Assembly: GCA_019925095.2 (NCBI GenBank)
Contig: CM034388.1
Location: 6,408,501-6,472,500 of the forward strand
Length of the DNA: 64,000 nucleotides
Direction: 5' to 3'
Source of the DNA: Dendrolimus kikuchii
Lineage: Eukaryota; Arthropoda; Insecta; Lepidoptera; Lasiocampidae
Position numbers and translations under genes: made by a program. Shown here piece after piece: positions 13,468-25,500 of this stretch (the first letter of the stretch is position 1; every line of letters begins with the position of its first letter). Below the pieces are notes generated by a model, which did not search any database, had not been told where the DNA came from, and saw only the letters and a program-made list of their open reading frames with translations.

Positions 13468-13719
13468 TTAATTTGCCACACAGTAATCAAACAACCACAG
13501 GCTACTAAATCTCTGTCTACGACTAGGATCAAGAAGCTTATACACAATGGAGATTTCGTTCCGAATACCTAACTGAAGACCAATAATTTGTCCTTGAATG
13601 ACGTCACTTATGTCTTTTATCTCTTTCTTTAGAGTGACAATATTTTCTTTTAAAAATATGGATAATAAATTACTTTTCGTTTTTGTATCACGTTTGCCAT
13701 GACTGATTTTGCTTAACAA
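13468..13719 (-). other. Unassigned coding-like repeat, copy 1
   Basis: The minus-strand frame ends IGLQLGIRNEISIVYKLLDP and continues a little. Part of it (around GGTCTTCA...TCTCCATTGTGT) is similar to plus-strand 17140-17275. I do not recognise the family; it is probably a remnant of a mobile element. Confidence 0.4.
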
Positions 13720-14620
13720 TTAACAAAAACCTGATAGCTGCCATTTTTTAACCCCCAACGAAAAAAGAGAAATTATAAGTTTGACCGCTGTCCGTCTGTG
13801 GCACCGTATCTCTTGAACGAGTCAACCAATTCGGATACAATTTTTGTATCCCGCAAAGCCGCAGCAAACCTTATCGTGCCAATCTCTATCGAATTTGATG
13901 GCTCAACGATAGGTATTATTTTCGACTTTTTAAATGTTTACTTTTCTTTTTTGTTGGGATGTTTTTATTTAATTTTGTAACAAACATGTCATCCCTCTAT
14001 ACTTTTTATACGAGGATACGGAATACATTGTTCAGTACCTTGTCGTACTGTCTGATAGATATTCTTTAGAAAATATCTACCCAAATGTCGATACCAAACA
14101 TGATTGTCGAAACTTTAGGATTACTTATTTATTTAATACTTTATAATTTTTAAAACTTCTAATTATTTATAATAATCAACAATAGAGATTTTCGGTAAAT
14201 AAAATTACAATTAGTTTTTGCTACTTCTAGATTTAATTGATAGAATATGTGACGCTCATCCCCTGATTCAAAGGTCTAGGAATGACATACCGAAGCCGAA
14301 GCATTGAGCGGGATATGGAATAAAAGAATTTATATAGTGAAAATTAATAAAATTTATTAAATGAATAAAACATAATATTGGCCATAAATCGTAATCATCT
14401 AGTGTTAGGAACCCTTCGCTGCAAAACCTTTAACCCTATGTTCACAAGGTAGGTTATATAGAAGTGCTGATCAAGAAACAGGTAGACTTATTTTTCTTAA
14501 AAAGTTGTATGCTTTCGGCGAATAAAAGTGCAAAGTCAATGCAAAAGCTTTGATGTCAACACTATATGTAATTTTTTTTTCTTGTTTACTCTACTAACTT
14601 TCTGAAATTTTTCACAAATA

Positions 14621-15875
14621 TTAGCAGTTACTTCGCAAAATATTTTCAATTTCAGACTGTGATGTATAATCCTGGACCACATTTATGAGCGATATCATAT
14701 CACTAATTTTTCGCTCTTGTCTCTTCACCTTTTGCTGCAATATTTTTCTACTCTTCTCTAAAGATTGTTCACGTGATGTCTTGAAGTTTACTTGAACATT
14801 AAAATCTTTCAAAGCACGCCGTTTGTATGGTGGTTAATTTTCAATATCCTGCCGAAAATTAAAATTAATTTAGAGTCAAAAATGTCCAATGGAGATTTCA
14901 CTTTCATTGTTTTTATTTTCATGAGTGGAAACTTATAAAAATGTAATTCACAGAATACAGTCTATCTAATAAGATAATTTGCTAATATAAAAGTTTGTTC
15001 ACTTACAATATCTTGTTTTGGAAATAACATTAGGGGAACATTATCATTGACAGCTGTATGTGATTGAGTCCATGAAGTTGATGGGACATTAACACAATCC
15101 TGAAATTAAAAATGATTTATAGAGGTATACATTTTTCATAAGAACATAATAATATATACTATAAATATCACAAATGTTCTTATCCAACACTTACCACCAC
15201 ATTACAACATTTACACAATTGATATGAGTAGAATGGTACAGCATCTTTTAGCAGACAACCTGGCCTGCTAGTTATAGTCTGCATTCTTAAAATGAAGACT
15301 ACAAATCTTCGCAGATTCATAAAATTTTCCCTTTAATGGTACTACAGATAACCAAGCATTCCTCTTGTTTGGATCTTTAGGGAAACTGTAAATAGAAATA
15401 AAAAGAAAAATAGTAGAAATGTCCAAAATTAGACTATAAACTGTTTTTAATAAATCATTTTGGTCATTTAATTTACAATGTTTTAAAATCTTGGATCTTC
15501 ATTATGTAGATTAATAGTTACGCCAAGACTACAAGCACTACATATCAGTAAATACTTTAAACAGGAAGTTTTTATCCAATAGATCAATTTTTAAGAATAA
15601 GAAGCTTGTCACCCTACTCCTCTTGTTTATGTATAGTTTACAATACAATAAATCGTATTTAACTGCATATTAGTAGAATAATTCGCTGTGGGATTTGATG
15701 CAAAGAAAGTGTCGTTAATTTCTGTATGTGTTATTATAAAATAGCAAGACTTTTAGTGTTAATTTCCCTAAAATATTAATGTAACTCGAAAAGAATTTAA
15801 TTCAACTTACTTGTGGAATTTCACGCCTGATGTTGGATGCCAAACACTTTTGCAACCACGAACTACACAACTCAT
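14621..15875 (-). pseudogene. THAP-domain protein pseudogene, 4 exons
   Basis: Minus-strand exons: 15875-15811, 15385-15195, 15099-15007, 14848-14621, all with GT-AG sites. It starts MSCVVRGCKSVWHPTSGVKF and continues FPKDPNKRNAW to KICSLHF. The THAP zinc ligands are present (C3-x4-C8-x41-C50-x2-H53), as are the FP and AW residues and, in the shifted frame, an AVPFY box. Two lesions break it: one extra base near 15268-15275, giving TAG right after FKNADYN, and a TAA at 14834-14836 in exon 4. Past these, exon 4 encodes a lysine/glutamate coiled coil ending at TAA 14621. The intact ancestor would have about 190 residues, as in small THAP DNA-binding proteins. Introns show it is not a processed copy. 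Sequencing error could explain one lesion but hardly both. Confidence 0.8.
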
Positions 15876-16312
15876 TCTAGAATATCACTTAAACACACCA
15901 TTTATCATATAAAATCTCAGTTATACGATCGAATTAGACGAAACTCATAAACTAACTTTTTGACAGAAAGCCATATCTAGTTTCAATGTTGCCAAAGTAG
16001 ATTTTTAATTTTTGACGAATGCTGGGGACAACTTTGTGAAATAATATTGTTATAATATTTTGAATCAAAGGAAAATTTCCTTCTTATTTAATAAAAGATT
16101 CCATTACATAGAACTAATCTCTGTCTATTGTTTGCAAATAAAATAAAAACTTTTCAAATTTTATAATAATTTCTTAGAACTGATGGAAATTGACGAATTT
16201 TTTTACTTTTGTATATATGTCGGCGCGAATATGTTACTTAATTTATAGATGACGTAAGAAAAAGGATAATCTAAGTTCTCTTATCTAAAATCAGCAAACG
16301 TATGACAGCATT

Positions 16313-16555
16313 GTGAATAGCAGAGTTGGTTTTGGTAGACCACGAAGTACACATCATGATCAAATAGAAGTGTTAAAAAAAGGTCAGGTAGAAAGCATCT
16401 CAAATAAATGTGCGTATATGAAGAGTTTAATGAAAGTAGATGAAGCGAAAGCTGATTATCAAGATCGTCGCAAGTGGAGATCCATAGTCACTGCCTACCC
16501 CCATGGGAATAGGCGTGATAATATATATGTATGTATGTATGAACAAATAATTGAT
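16313..16555 (+). mobile_element. Diverged RTE-like LINE 3' end
   Basis: It encodes GRPRSTHHDQIEVLKKGQVE and WRSIVTAYPHGNRR before a TATGTATG tail. It is the same module as the swm-intron RTE copies but clearly a different, older family. Confidence 0.7.
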
Positions 16556-17139
16556 TAACAATAATAAAAATATTTATTTTGTACAGCGCACGTGTGTTAG
16601 TTTGCTTTTATGTTAGTCGGTGCAAATTATCAAATGATAACATAAAAGTAATAACAGGTTCTTTAATTTTATATCGATTATTGAGCATTTGTTTAATAAT
16701 TACCGACCTGGACCAGATGCATTGGACACTGTGCCTCGAGTCTTGGAGCAGAGAGCCCCGAATTCTAGTCAGTGTTCACTCATTTTTTTACTTTGTCTAC
16801 TTATAATTATTATTTGAAAATTATTTCTTAACAATTGTAATCTTTAATAGATTATTTGAAATGTTCTTGTGATTTATTATTTGGAAGGAGTAAACTACTC
16901 TACTATTACTATTTAAGGAATTACTGACTTTGGCTATAAAAGCCGACGTTCTTTATCTTTAAAAAAAACCCAGTACCGCCCTTTCTATTATGACATCTAA
17001 TTTTCTTGCAGAAAAGTAAACCTACAGCTTCTATATTATGCTAATTTATTCGATATTAATATTATATTTTGCTAATTTTTCGTCATTAATATATAACAAG
17101 ATAAACGAAGAAAGTATTATTTGGGTGCAATTTACCGTA

Positions 17140-17275
17140 TGTCTTGGTAACCCGAACGATAGAGCGAGTGAGATGGAAGACATAACAAAGGTCAATGGAG
17201 TTCATATTTTTGGTCTTCAAAAAAATGTTAGCATTGCAATCTCCATTGTGTGTAAGCTTTTTGACTAGGATACTA
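17140..17275 (+). other. Unassigned coding-like repeat, copy 2
   Basis: Plus-strand partner of 13468-13719. It reads GLQKNVSIAISIVCKLFD then TAG. The shared segment is about 80 bp and diverged. Confidence 0.4.
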
Positions 17276-17573
17276 CGTACCTTTATTAATGGCCAAGTGG
17301 GAATGTAAAGCCTAAATATATTTTCGGAGGCAATTATGAGCCGCGGCTAGCTATAAAAGTTGACACTTTTACAAAATAAAATAATTTTTTACCTTCTTGT
17401 AATGTTCTATCTTATGTCAAAGAATCATAAACTAATTTCAATTTATCCATGTTATTTTAATTTTTACGTTAATCCTAGACTGAAATCCGCTGAAAATAAC
17501 TAAATACGGATATAATAATACTAGAAAAATCGAAATAATTTGATGGGACACATAGTAGAACTGAAACTTCAAC

Positions 17574-17677
17574 GCACAAGTGGAAAAAGGAATGGGAACG
17601 GATAAATGGTAAAATGAATCGCAACGGATAAGTGGTAAAACGAATCGCAACGGACAAGTGGTAAAACGAATCGCAAC
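17574..17677. repeat. 26-bp minisatellite, four units
   Basis: Units start at 17574, 17600, 17626 and 17652. The last three read GGAYAARTGGTAAAAYGAAT plus CGCAAC; the first is diverged. The open frames on the minus strand here are a product of the repeat. Confidence 0.85.
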
Positions 17678-18716
17678 AAAATTTTAACTTCAACATTTAC
17701 GGGTAGGTTTTCAAATTGGACAAGTACATTAACAACCGTTAAAAATATTTTAATAATAAAAAACATGCTACTTTAATACAAATTTTTGTCTTTTAGTATT
17801 ATATTCCAATGTACGTCGATATTTCGGGTACGTGCAATAGTATTAAAATAGGCATGTCAAGTTGGCAAGACTGACAACATCCAGCGGCTAAAGGTTAAGC
17901 TGACACATTACAGGACGCATCCGTCAGTCATGGCTGACGGACGCGTTCGAATAATATGCACACCAGAACCGTAATACCTCTCCAGATTTATTTAGGACGT
18001 CTGAACGCTCAAGGTTACGTCTGAGACTTAGGATTCATAATGTGCACACTTCAATGGACTTTCTTTAAAAAGATACGTTATATGCCACGCCCCTAACCCT
18101 ATACGTTAGCCATAACTCAGAATATGCATATACCTTTACATTTCTATCAAACGTTTAAAAGCTCAAGGTCATCTAGGCGATACTTTTTGTTTGTGAGCGA
18201 TTGTCTAACGTGCAAAATTAGCGGCAACCAGGATTTTTTTAACCTCCTAGCGCCCACGGTACGGTCCTTAAAAAAGTATTTCAATGAAATAGTGATTATA
18301 TAGCCCAGCACCAAATCAAATTTCGGCAAATGAGCGCCCAGGGTACTATTCTAAGTACCCGAACTTTAACCATTGCTACTAATTTCAAGTTACCACGTTT
18401 TTATAAGTTGATGTCTCCGAAGGTATGTTCGAGGTTTTTGCTTGTGTATGACCAAGCAACAGTGCAAATAAAAACAAAATAAATTTGTCTTTCTTGACTT
18501 CACATCGAACAAGATCGTTGAGTATGAAAATAAATCATAATGTAGGCATGAAATCTTTACGATTTGTTTTGATTTGCTTATCAAAAATAGTTGCTAATAT
18601 ACTATATTTGCTGTTTACATCAAAAATTTATATGGATTTGAGACAGTGAAAATTATCATAATTCAAACTTTAAGATCTTTGGGTTAATAAGGACTATCAT
18701 GATTGTTTCTAATGTT

Positions 18717-18782
18717 TTAAATAAATAATAATAAAATGAATGTTTCTTAAGAGAAACATTTATTTTATTATTATTTATTTAA
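18717..18782. repeat. 66-bp near-perfect palindrome with TTAA ends
   Basis: TTAAATAAATAATAATAAAA followed by TGAATGTTTCTTAA, then its inverse back to TTAA, with one or two mismatches and almost no loop. It lies about 740 bp upstream of the swm start codon. Confidence 0.9.
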
Positions 18783-19524
18783 TTTTTAAAATTAAGATTT
18801 TAAAGGATTTTTTTTATTAAATTGGTTTTTAAAGTTTAAATTCATTTTTAATATTTTTGAAGGTAGTTGAAAAATATTGATGATGTAAAAGTTTCTTGTT
18901 TGAAGTCTACTGCTTTTGACCGAAAGGCCTATCAAAAGGTAATATATTTTTGTCCGTTTTTTGCTTCTCCTCGTTCACCTGATACAAGAAAAATAAACTT
19001 TGGGCGTTTATTTCAAGAAAGCGTTGAATAACCTGGGCGTCAGGAGGTTAAACTAGTGTTAGATCATTCATGTTTCACTAGACTTAATAGATTAGCGCTC
19101 ATTATTGTTATTAAAAAAGTACTTGAAACGGAAAGATTCTTAAAAATCTATAATATACAACAAAACCCTGTTGCAGCTCCATCATAGTCAAATGATCCAC
19201 CTTGTAGTAAAGTCAACCGCATTCTATAATTTATATCCGGCTTTTTAATGTATTTTCTGTGTTCGTGAAAAGCTATGTTTCCAGGCCACTAATTTGAATA
19301 TTTTGTTCATCGAAATAGTTCGTTCTTCAATCTGCTTCTTTTCGTTCATTCGCAACGTCAAGAGAAAATTGAAAAAAATAAAATAAGTAACGTGAGTTTA
19401 TCTACCTAAAAGATATAATTGAGAATTTTGTTAAAATCTTCATCTGTTATTGGATTTGGTGTCTTTAATTAAGAATTCTTTTATGGATTGTAGTGTTTGA
19501 ACATTTTGCTGTTTATTTATTACA

Positions 19525-19583
19525 ATGATCATCGAAAATCCAGACGCTTTTAAATCATGGTTGACTTCCATATTGGAGCCTCT
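19525..19583 (+). CDS. swm: swm exon 1 (residues 1-20)
   Basis: Starts MIIENPDAFKSWLTSILEPL, the conserved N-terminus of the RBM26/27 PWI-like domain. The donor is CT|GTGAGT, phase 2. The ATG has A at -3 and an in-frame TGA lies 27 nt upstream. I could not place the 5' UTR start or a core promoter. Confidence 0.93.
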
Positions 19584-22500
19584 GTGAGTAACGCCTTATT
19601 TTATTTCCGATTATTATTTACATACATATAACAATAATTTTTCAGGAACACCAATGGATAATCTTACCTACCACACAAATAGGTCTCGATTGTGTCTTCC
19701 TATAGATTTCAACAATAAAATTATACCTAGTGTCAAATTACACCATGTCGTAATTCTTTACTTGGGATGTCATGCACATTATTATTATCAATTTAAATTA
19801 TTAGCAATTTTATCCGTATTTTCTTTATACTCCTAAAGAAAACAATTAAATAAATATCTTCAACACACATTTAATATTTCTTATAAGCTGTTTCTATATA
19901 TATCTTTATTATAAATGCTATGAAACATTATTCAATGAAATTTCTAATTAAACCATTTTATCTTTTAGAATGTATAATTAATAACCACGTATTGCAGTTA
20001 AGTATTGTCGACATGGTCCTGTTAATCTTAGGGATTCTATAATTCTAGATGGCATTGTGTATATCCAGAAACTACTATTTGCTTTGCACCATGTGCTGTA
20101 TACAAGCAATGAAATAAACACTTTTCCACAATTTGGGAAATTCTCCATAACTCACTCAATCTATTCAGAGGATATGGTTTAAAATTATTTACATTGAAAG
20201 TGTTTTTGAAGCTCTGCTACATTAATTTTTTTCAAAATAAAGTAGAAACAATCTTAAACTACACAGTGATATACAGAGACAGTGAATGGACACGGACATG
20301 ACAATTTTGTAAGAGTTTTCTTGGCCACAACAGCTACAAAGTTTAGTGGCTACCATACGCGGCCTGAACTCGAAGATTGTTAAATTGTATCCTGTCCAGA
20401 AGGTGTGCGCTACATATGCAGTTTTCTGACCTAATGTGCATATTGTTACAATTACCACATGCTAACAGTGAAGCAGAACATTGTGATGAAATCTGCACAT
20501 CGAGATAAGCCATGTGTCAAACCTGCCAAGCCACCTTGGACAAGCGTGGCAAGTATACTGTCTGTTCCACTATAATAGGAGGCTTGACCCCAGTAGAAGG
20601 ATGTTTATGGGCTGTTATTTTTTATAGCTACTTATTGTACTAATTCCAAATGTTTGGGAGAAGGTGAAATAAAGAGAGAGCCATCTGTTGCTAACTGAGT
20701 TTGATGACAACTATAATAGAATATTTAAATTATAGACCAACTGCAAGCACAATAATAAATGCTAACTATTTATAACTTCACCTCCACACAATCTATGGAT
20801 GTTTATTATTGCACTGTCCGACATCAGTTTAAATCTTTAAATAGATTATGAACTCTGCATGTGATCTCATGATGCACTGATTTATTATTATAATCTGTTT
20901 TGTGTACGTTGTTTTAGTTTTTACTAATTGAGAAGCTTCCTCAGAGCTTTGAGCATAAATACGGTCATTTTGTTTGTTAAAATGTTGATCAATTGTAAAA
21001 AATTTCTCATCCATAGACAAAAATTTTCTGTGACCTCCCTTTGTGTACCACTTCAGTAGTTGTTTCGATTTTATTACTCTATTCTTTTTTAAATTGTGAG
21101 TTAAGAAATGACCAGTATATCTCTTATAGGCTGCAAGTCCTAAGTCATCTTTTAAAATACACAACATGGTTCTAGTGATATCTTCATCTCCCGAGATAAA
21201 ATCTTTTCCTTTCGGACAGGATTTCTTCGGATTCTTTCTATTACTACTTTGACCACCTTTTTCGTACGAACACTACATGGACGACCAGATCTTTTTCTGT
21301 CACAAACAGAGGTCTCATTGTACCTATTAATAACCCGGTACACAAATATTTGACTAATACCAAGCCTATGGAGAGATTTAAAAATTGCATTTGGCACCAT
21401 ACCTACTTTGTGTAATGCAATCACAGCGATTCGGTTCTCTTTATCGCCCCACTCCATTTTAATATCGCAAAATCTTGTACAATGTATTGACGCCAAAATG
21501 AGAAAACACAATGGCAATCATATAAAAACGACAGATTTTAAATTCAAATGTAGTATTTTGTTTATTTTTCATTGTAACAGTATTTATGGCCAGACTAAGT
21601 ATAGTTAGAGAAAATAAAATACCCTTTTTGTAATAAAAGTAATAAAATTATATTTTTGACCTATGGAAGAAAAAAACATGATCAAGTATTCAGTATTCAT
21701 ATAGAAATGGAATATCTCAGTATCAAAATTAAAATAATAGAACTGGTGGTTATCAAAAAGTCTTTATACCTTGATAGTATACTCTATAATATTTTGGCCA
21801 ATTTATAGCTTATGAGTTACATTACTGTAATATTTTATCAAAATACCTAGTAGTTTTTATATAAAATACTAACAAACATCCACCTGTTGTTACAAACTTG
21901 TTTGTAATATTATTAGGATATTTTTCTTATACATTTTATCCATATAAACATAGCATTTTTTTTCAAGAAAAATATCCATCATACAGGGAAACATGTCAAT
22001 AAGATGTTTTTAGCAGAAGGCCAAATCAATTGACATACTTTTTATAAACTTACAGAAGTGTAACTTATGATTTTGTTTAAGCTACTTATTATTGTATATA
22101 TAGGTACATGTAAATTAAGTCAAATAGCACACTTATTGTTGTTTACACATTAATTAAACATAATTCTATTATGATATTTAAAAAGTTAGACTATAAGATG
22201 ATGTTTTAACACCTGTTCTTTTAAAAATACTAGTTGCCCGTGGTTGAAATTCGACTATAATAATTTGTTGTGAAAGACTATACTTCTATAATCACAGTTT
22301 TCGCCAAGGCTGCACTGTTAATTTGACTTTAACAATAACCAAAAGAGTATATATGTGTGTGTGTGTCAAATAGTGTAGTGCGTGTAATGTTTTTTTTTAT
22401 TGATTTAATGTATTTTTTATGAATAATTAAAAATATATTAGCATTTCTTGCTTCTTCTCTATATAAAGTACCAGTGCAAAATTTCATACTTTTCCGTTTG

Positions 22501-25500
22501 CACAATTCTCGTAAAAAGAGGTAGAACGTTTTTGCATCATATATTAATATATAATTAGAATTTATTGTAATGTGTGTTGAGTCTATTGGGCAGGAGACAA
22601 ATTTAAAAAAAAACATAAAACTATGGCCATAGAAAAGATCAAGCATTAAAATTGTTGTAAATAATATAAAAAATAAATTATTGTTTAAATAATTATAAAT
22701 AGGAAATTTCACTCCTTAATATTATGAGTTCATCAACTTGTGACACTCATATAAGATCTAGGAGGCTGCAGTGTTATGTAAGATGACTAATGGTGTCTCA
22801 GTCAACTTTACTGTAAACCACTCAATCATATAAGGTTTTATGTATTTACCCCAATGGCAAGGTAGTTCTAAAAATAACTTCAAATTGTGTATTATGTAAA
22901 TTATCTCAAATTTACAAACTTTTCTCATTATCTATAACATTATTTAATATTCTTTATCTAATCATTTAGTATATATAATATTGCTCTATTGCTGCAATAA
23001 TAATAACTTGTCATATCATTCACACAGTTTATTGCAACTTGTATGGTATATACATGATTTAATATGACAAATGTCCCTTCAAATGATTGGTCTGGAACTG
23101 GGTTAAAACTAAAAATTATTTTATTCAATTTATGTAGTCTCACAAATACCATTGTGCAGTGGCATATAAAATACACCTTACTATTAAATTTAAACCACAT
23201 ACACGTATTTTACTAGTTACTGTTAAAAATGACTGTGATATACAGACAATGGGACACACATTAAAACCTTATATAAGTAATCTGTTTGTGTCAAAATAGC
23301 TAGAAACTGTAACAAGTGAATTATAATGGTAAAAATTGAGTCTATATCTGTCATAAAATATTTATTAGAAGAGGATGATTTCTGTGATTATGGTATTGCT
23401 GTTATATGGGTTTATTTTTATTGTGAGATATATGGTATAAAAACATTAACCTTATAATTATAATTATATAGGAAGCTTTTATAAAAATACATGAAGATAA
23501 AAAAATTAAGTGTGTAGATTTGTTATTTACAGTTTGTTCCACTTTTTTTCCATATGACCACTTTTTTCATCAATCACTTTTGAGGAAGATTAGGAGGTAA
23601 TTTATTTTTTGTTATTATGTTAACTAATATAACATATTTTGTCTTTGGTGTTAGAAGAGTGGACCAAATTTGAGATAACGAATCTTAGGAGATTTTACAA
23701 TATCTTAGAACTCAAGGTTTTATTTATTTCATATGATTGTAGTCGAGATGGTGACTTTTGATTTTAATAGTTTCAAATAGTAAATAATTGTTCTCTTTTT
23801 ATTACTATAAGATCTAGTAAAATCTTAATAAAGATGATCTATACTTTTGAATTTGGAAAAGTTTGTAAAACATATTTATATAAAAAAAAGGTGAGTTACA
23901 TAAAAAAATGGTATAAGTTTTTTTTTTGCTAGGCTTGTTGCTGGGAAGCCTGGTGCAGTTTATTTTTCTTTAATTGGGAGTGGTGCATATAGTGTATGAA
24001 GTAGGCTAAATTTTTAATATAAGTTAAAAGTTTAGTAAAAAGTGATTTCAAACTGTTCTTATAATATTATAGGACTAGTTTGAAATAATTTCAATTTAAT
24101 TTTTAACTTCACAATTATTGATAGCATATTATATTTTTGTTATAGTTGCGATGCAGACCCAGCGGCGCTGGCCAAGTATGTGTACGCTCTTGTCAAGAAA
24201 GACAAGCCGGTTGATGAGCTGCGAGAGGTGATGGTAGACCAACTAGATGTGTTCCTTCAACAAGGCAAGTCTAAGTTCAAACTAATGTAGTATAGTGTAA
24301 TTTTTTTGTATATATAACTAACATCCAACCATCTGCATACACTTTCTTGTTTATATTTTTATAGTTAAGTATTTCATATTTGTCGTTATACAGAGACTAA
24401 GCCGTTTGTGGAAATGCTGTTCACGTCCCTGGAGAGTCAGGAGTATTTGAAGCTGGAAAGGGAGATAGAGAGGCAGCCTTCCCCAACACCGCAACAGCTC
24501 GATCAGGACAAGCCAGAGGTTATCGAAAACAATGGTAACTGGGTTCTCTAGGGGTTCAATTTTTCATGTATTTACACATTTGCCATCTGTAGAACAAAGA
24601 GTTCCGAGGAATAGTTTGATCTGATGTCAATGCTACATTTTCACAACCACACCTGTGCTCAACTATGATTCTCTAGAACATCTATTCTGCTAAAAAAGAT
24701 CTGGAGGGATTACTATCTGTTTCAAATATGACGATATGGTTGACACATCCCACAGAATTTTTATCCGTGCAGGAACGGAGAAAGAATACAATTTTCCTGC
24801 GGCCGGGCGGCCTGTCGTAAGAGGCGACTTAACAACCCACAGCCAGGTGGTAGGGCATTTGCCCGACTGGATGGCTACCACCCGTGGTCTAAAATATGTC
24901 GCCATAACAACCTTGAGTTGTGTTCCGGCATTAGTGACCAAGTTCCAGTCTCCCTTAAGAGAGGAGCAGTGCATTTGTAGCACCTTTGGTGTTGCAAATG
25001 TCCATAGGCGATGGTAACCGCTTTCCATCGAGTGGGCCGTCTGCCTGTCTGCTAATTTCTTGCAAGAAAAAAAAAAGAATGTAACTTGTGGCAATATCTT
25101 ATACTTAACCTATGAATTACATACAAATTATATGGATATTTATATAAGAATAAATTAATATTTCTTATTGTTTAAAAGTGACATTATAATTTAAATGAGG
25201 AAATTTTAATTTATTTACATAATTTTCATGTAATATTTTGATTTACCTGAAGTTTTAAAGTTACATACTAAATTTGAAGCATTGCGAGTGGTGTACCAAG
25301 TTATCTGTGATGTGATCTAGACTTAACCAAATCTGTGTCAGCTGTCATGTGTCACCCATACTGTCCTGTTTGAAATAGGCAATACCTGCCGAGATGCCCT
25401 CTGCACTTCTACACAGGGTTGTTTAAGAAGGGTGCTTTAAAATTTCTTTGAGGCCGGTAACACCTGTACACAACACTGCAAAGTAATTAACTAGCAAGCA

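Larger units (their letters stand above)
15876..19524. other. Intergenic region between the THAP pseudogene and swm
   Basis: It contains a diverged RTE end, an unassigned coding-like repeat, the 26-bp minisatellite and the 66-bp palindrome. The swm promoter must lie near its right end, but I cannot assign a TATA box or initiator. Confidence 0.5.
19584..24145 (+). other. swm: swm intron 1 (4562 nt)
   Basis: GT-AG intron. It holds a SINE-like repeat (20424-20613), a broken mariner transposase on the minus strand (20829-21458) and a short GT microsatellite near 22352-22366. The rest, including 21.6-22.3 and 22.7-24.1 kb, is AT-rich and shows no recognisable exon or element. Confidence 0.85.

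Noticed and set aside
17438..17766. Three overlapping minus frames with repeated SFYHLSV
   Set aside because: They are produced by the 26-bp minisatellite, which is not a multiple of three, so the frames rotate.
24265..24270. Using the GT at 24269 as the exon 2 donor
   Set aside because: It introduces a TAA three codons into exon 3 and destroys the conserved FLQQETKPF join.
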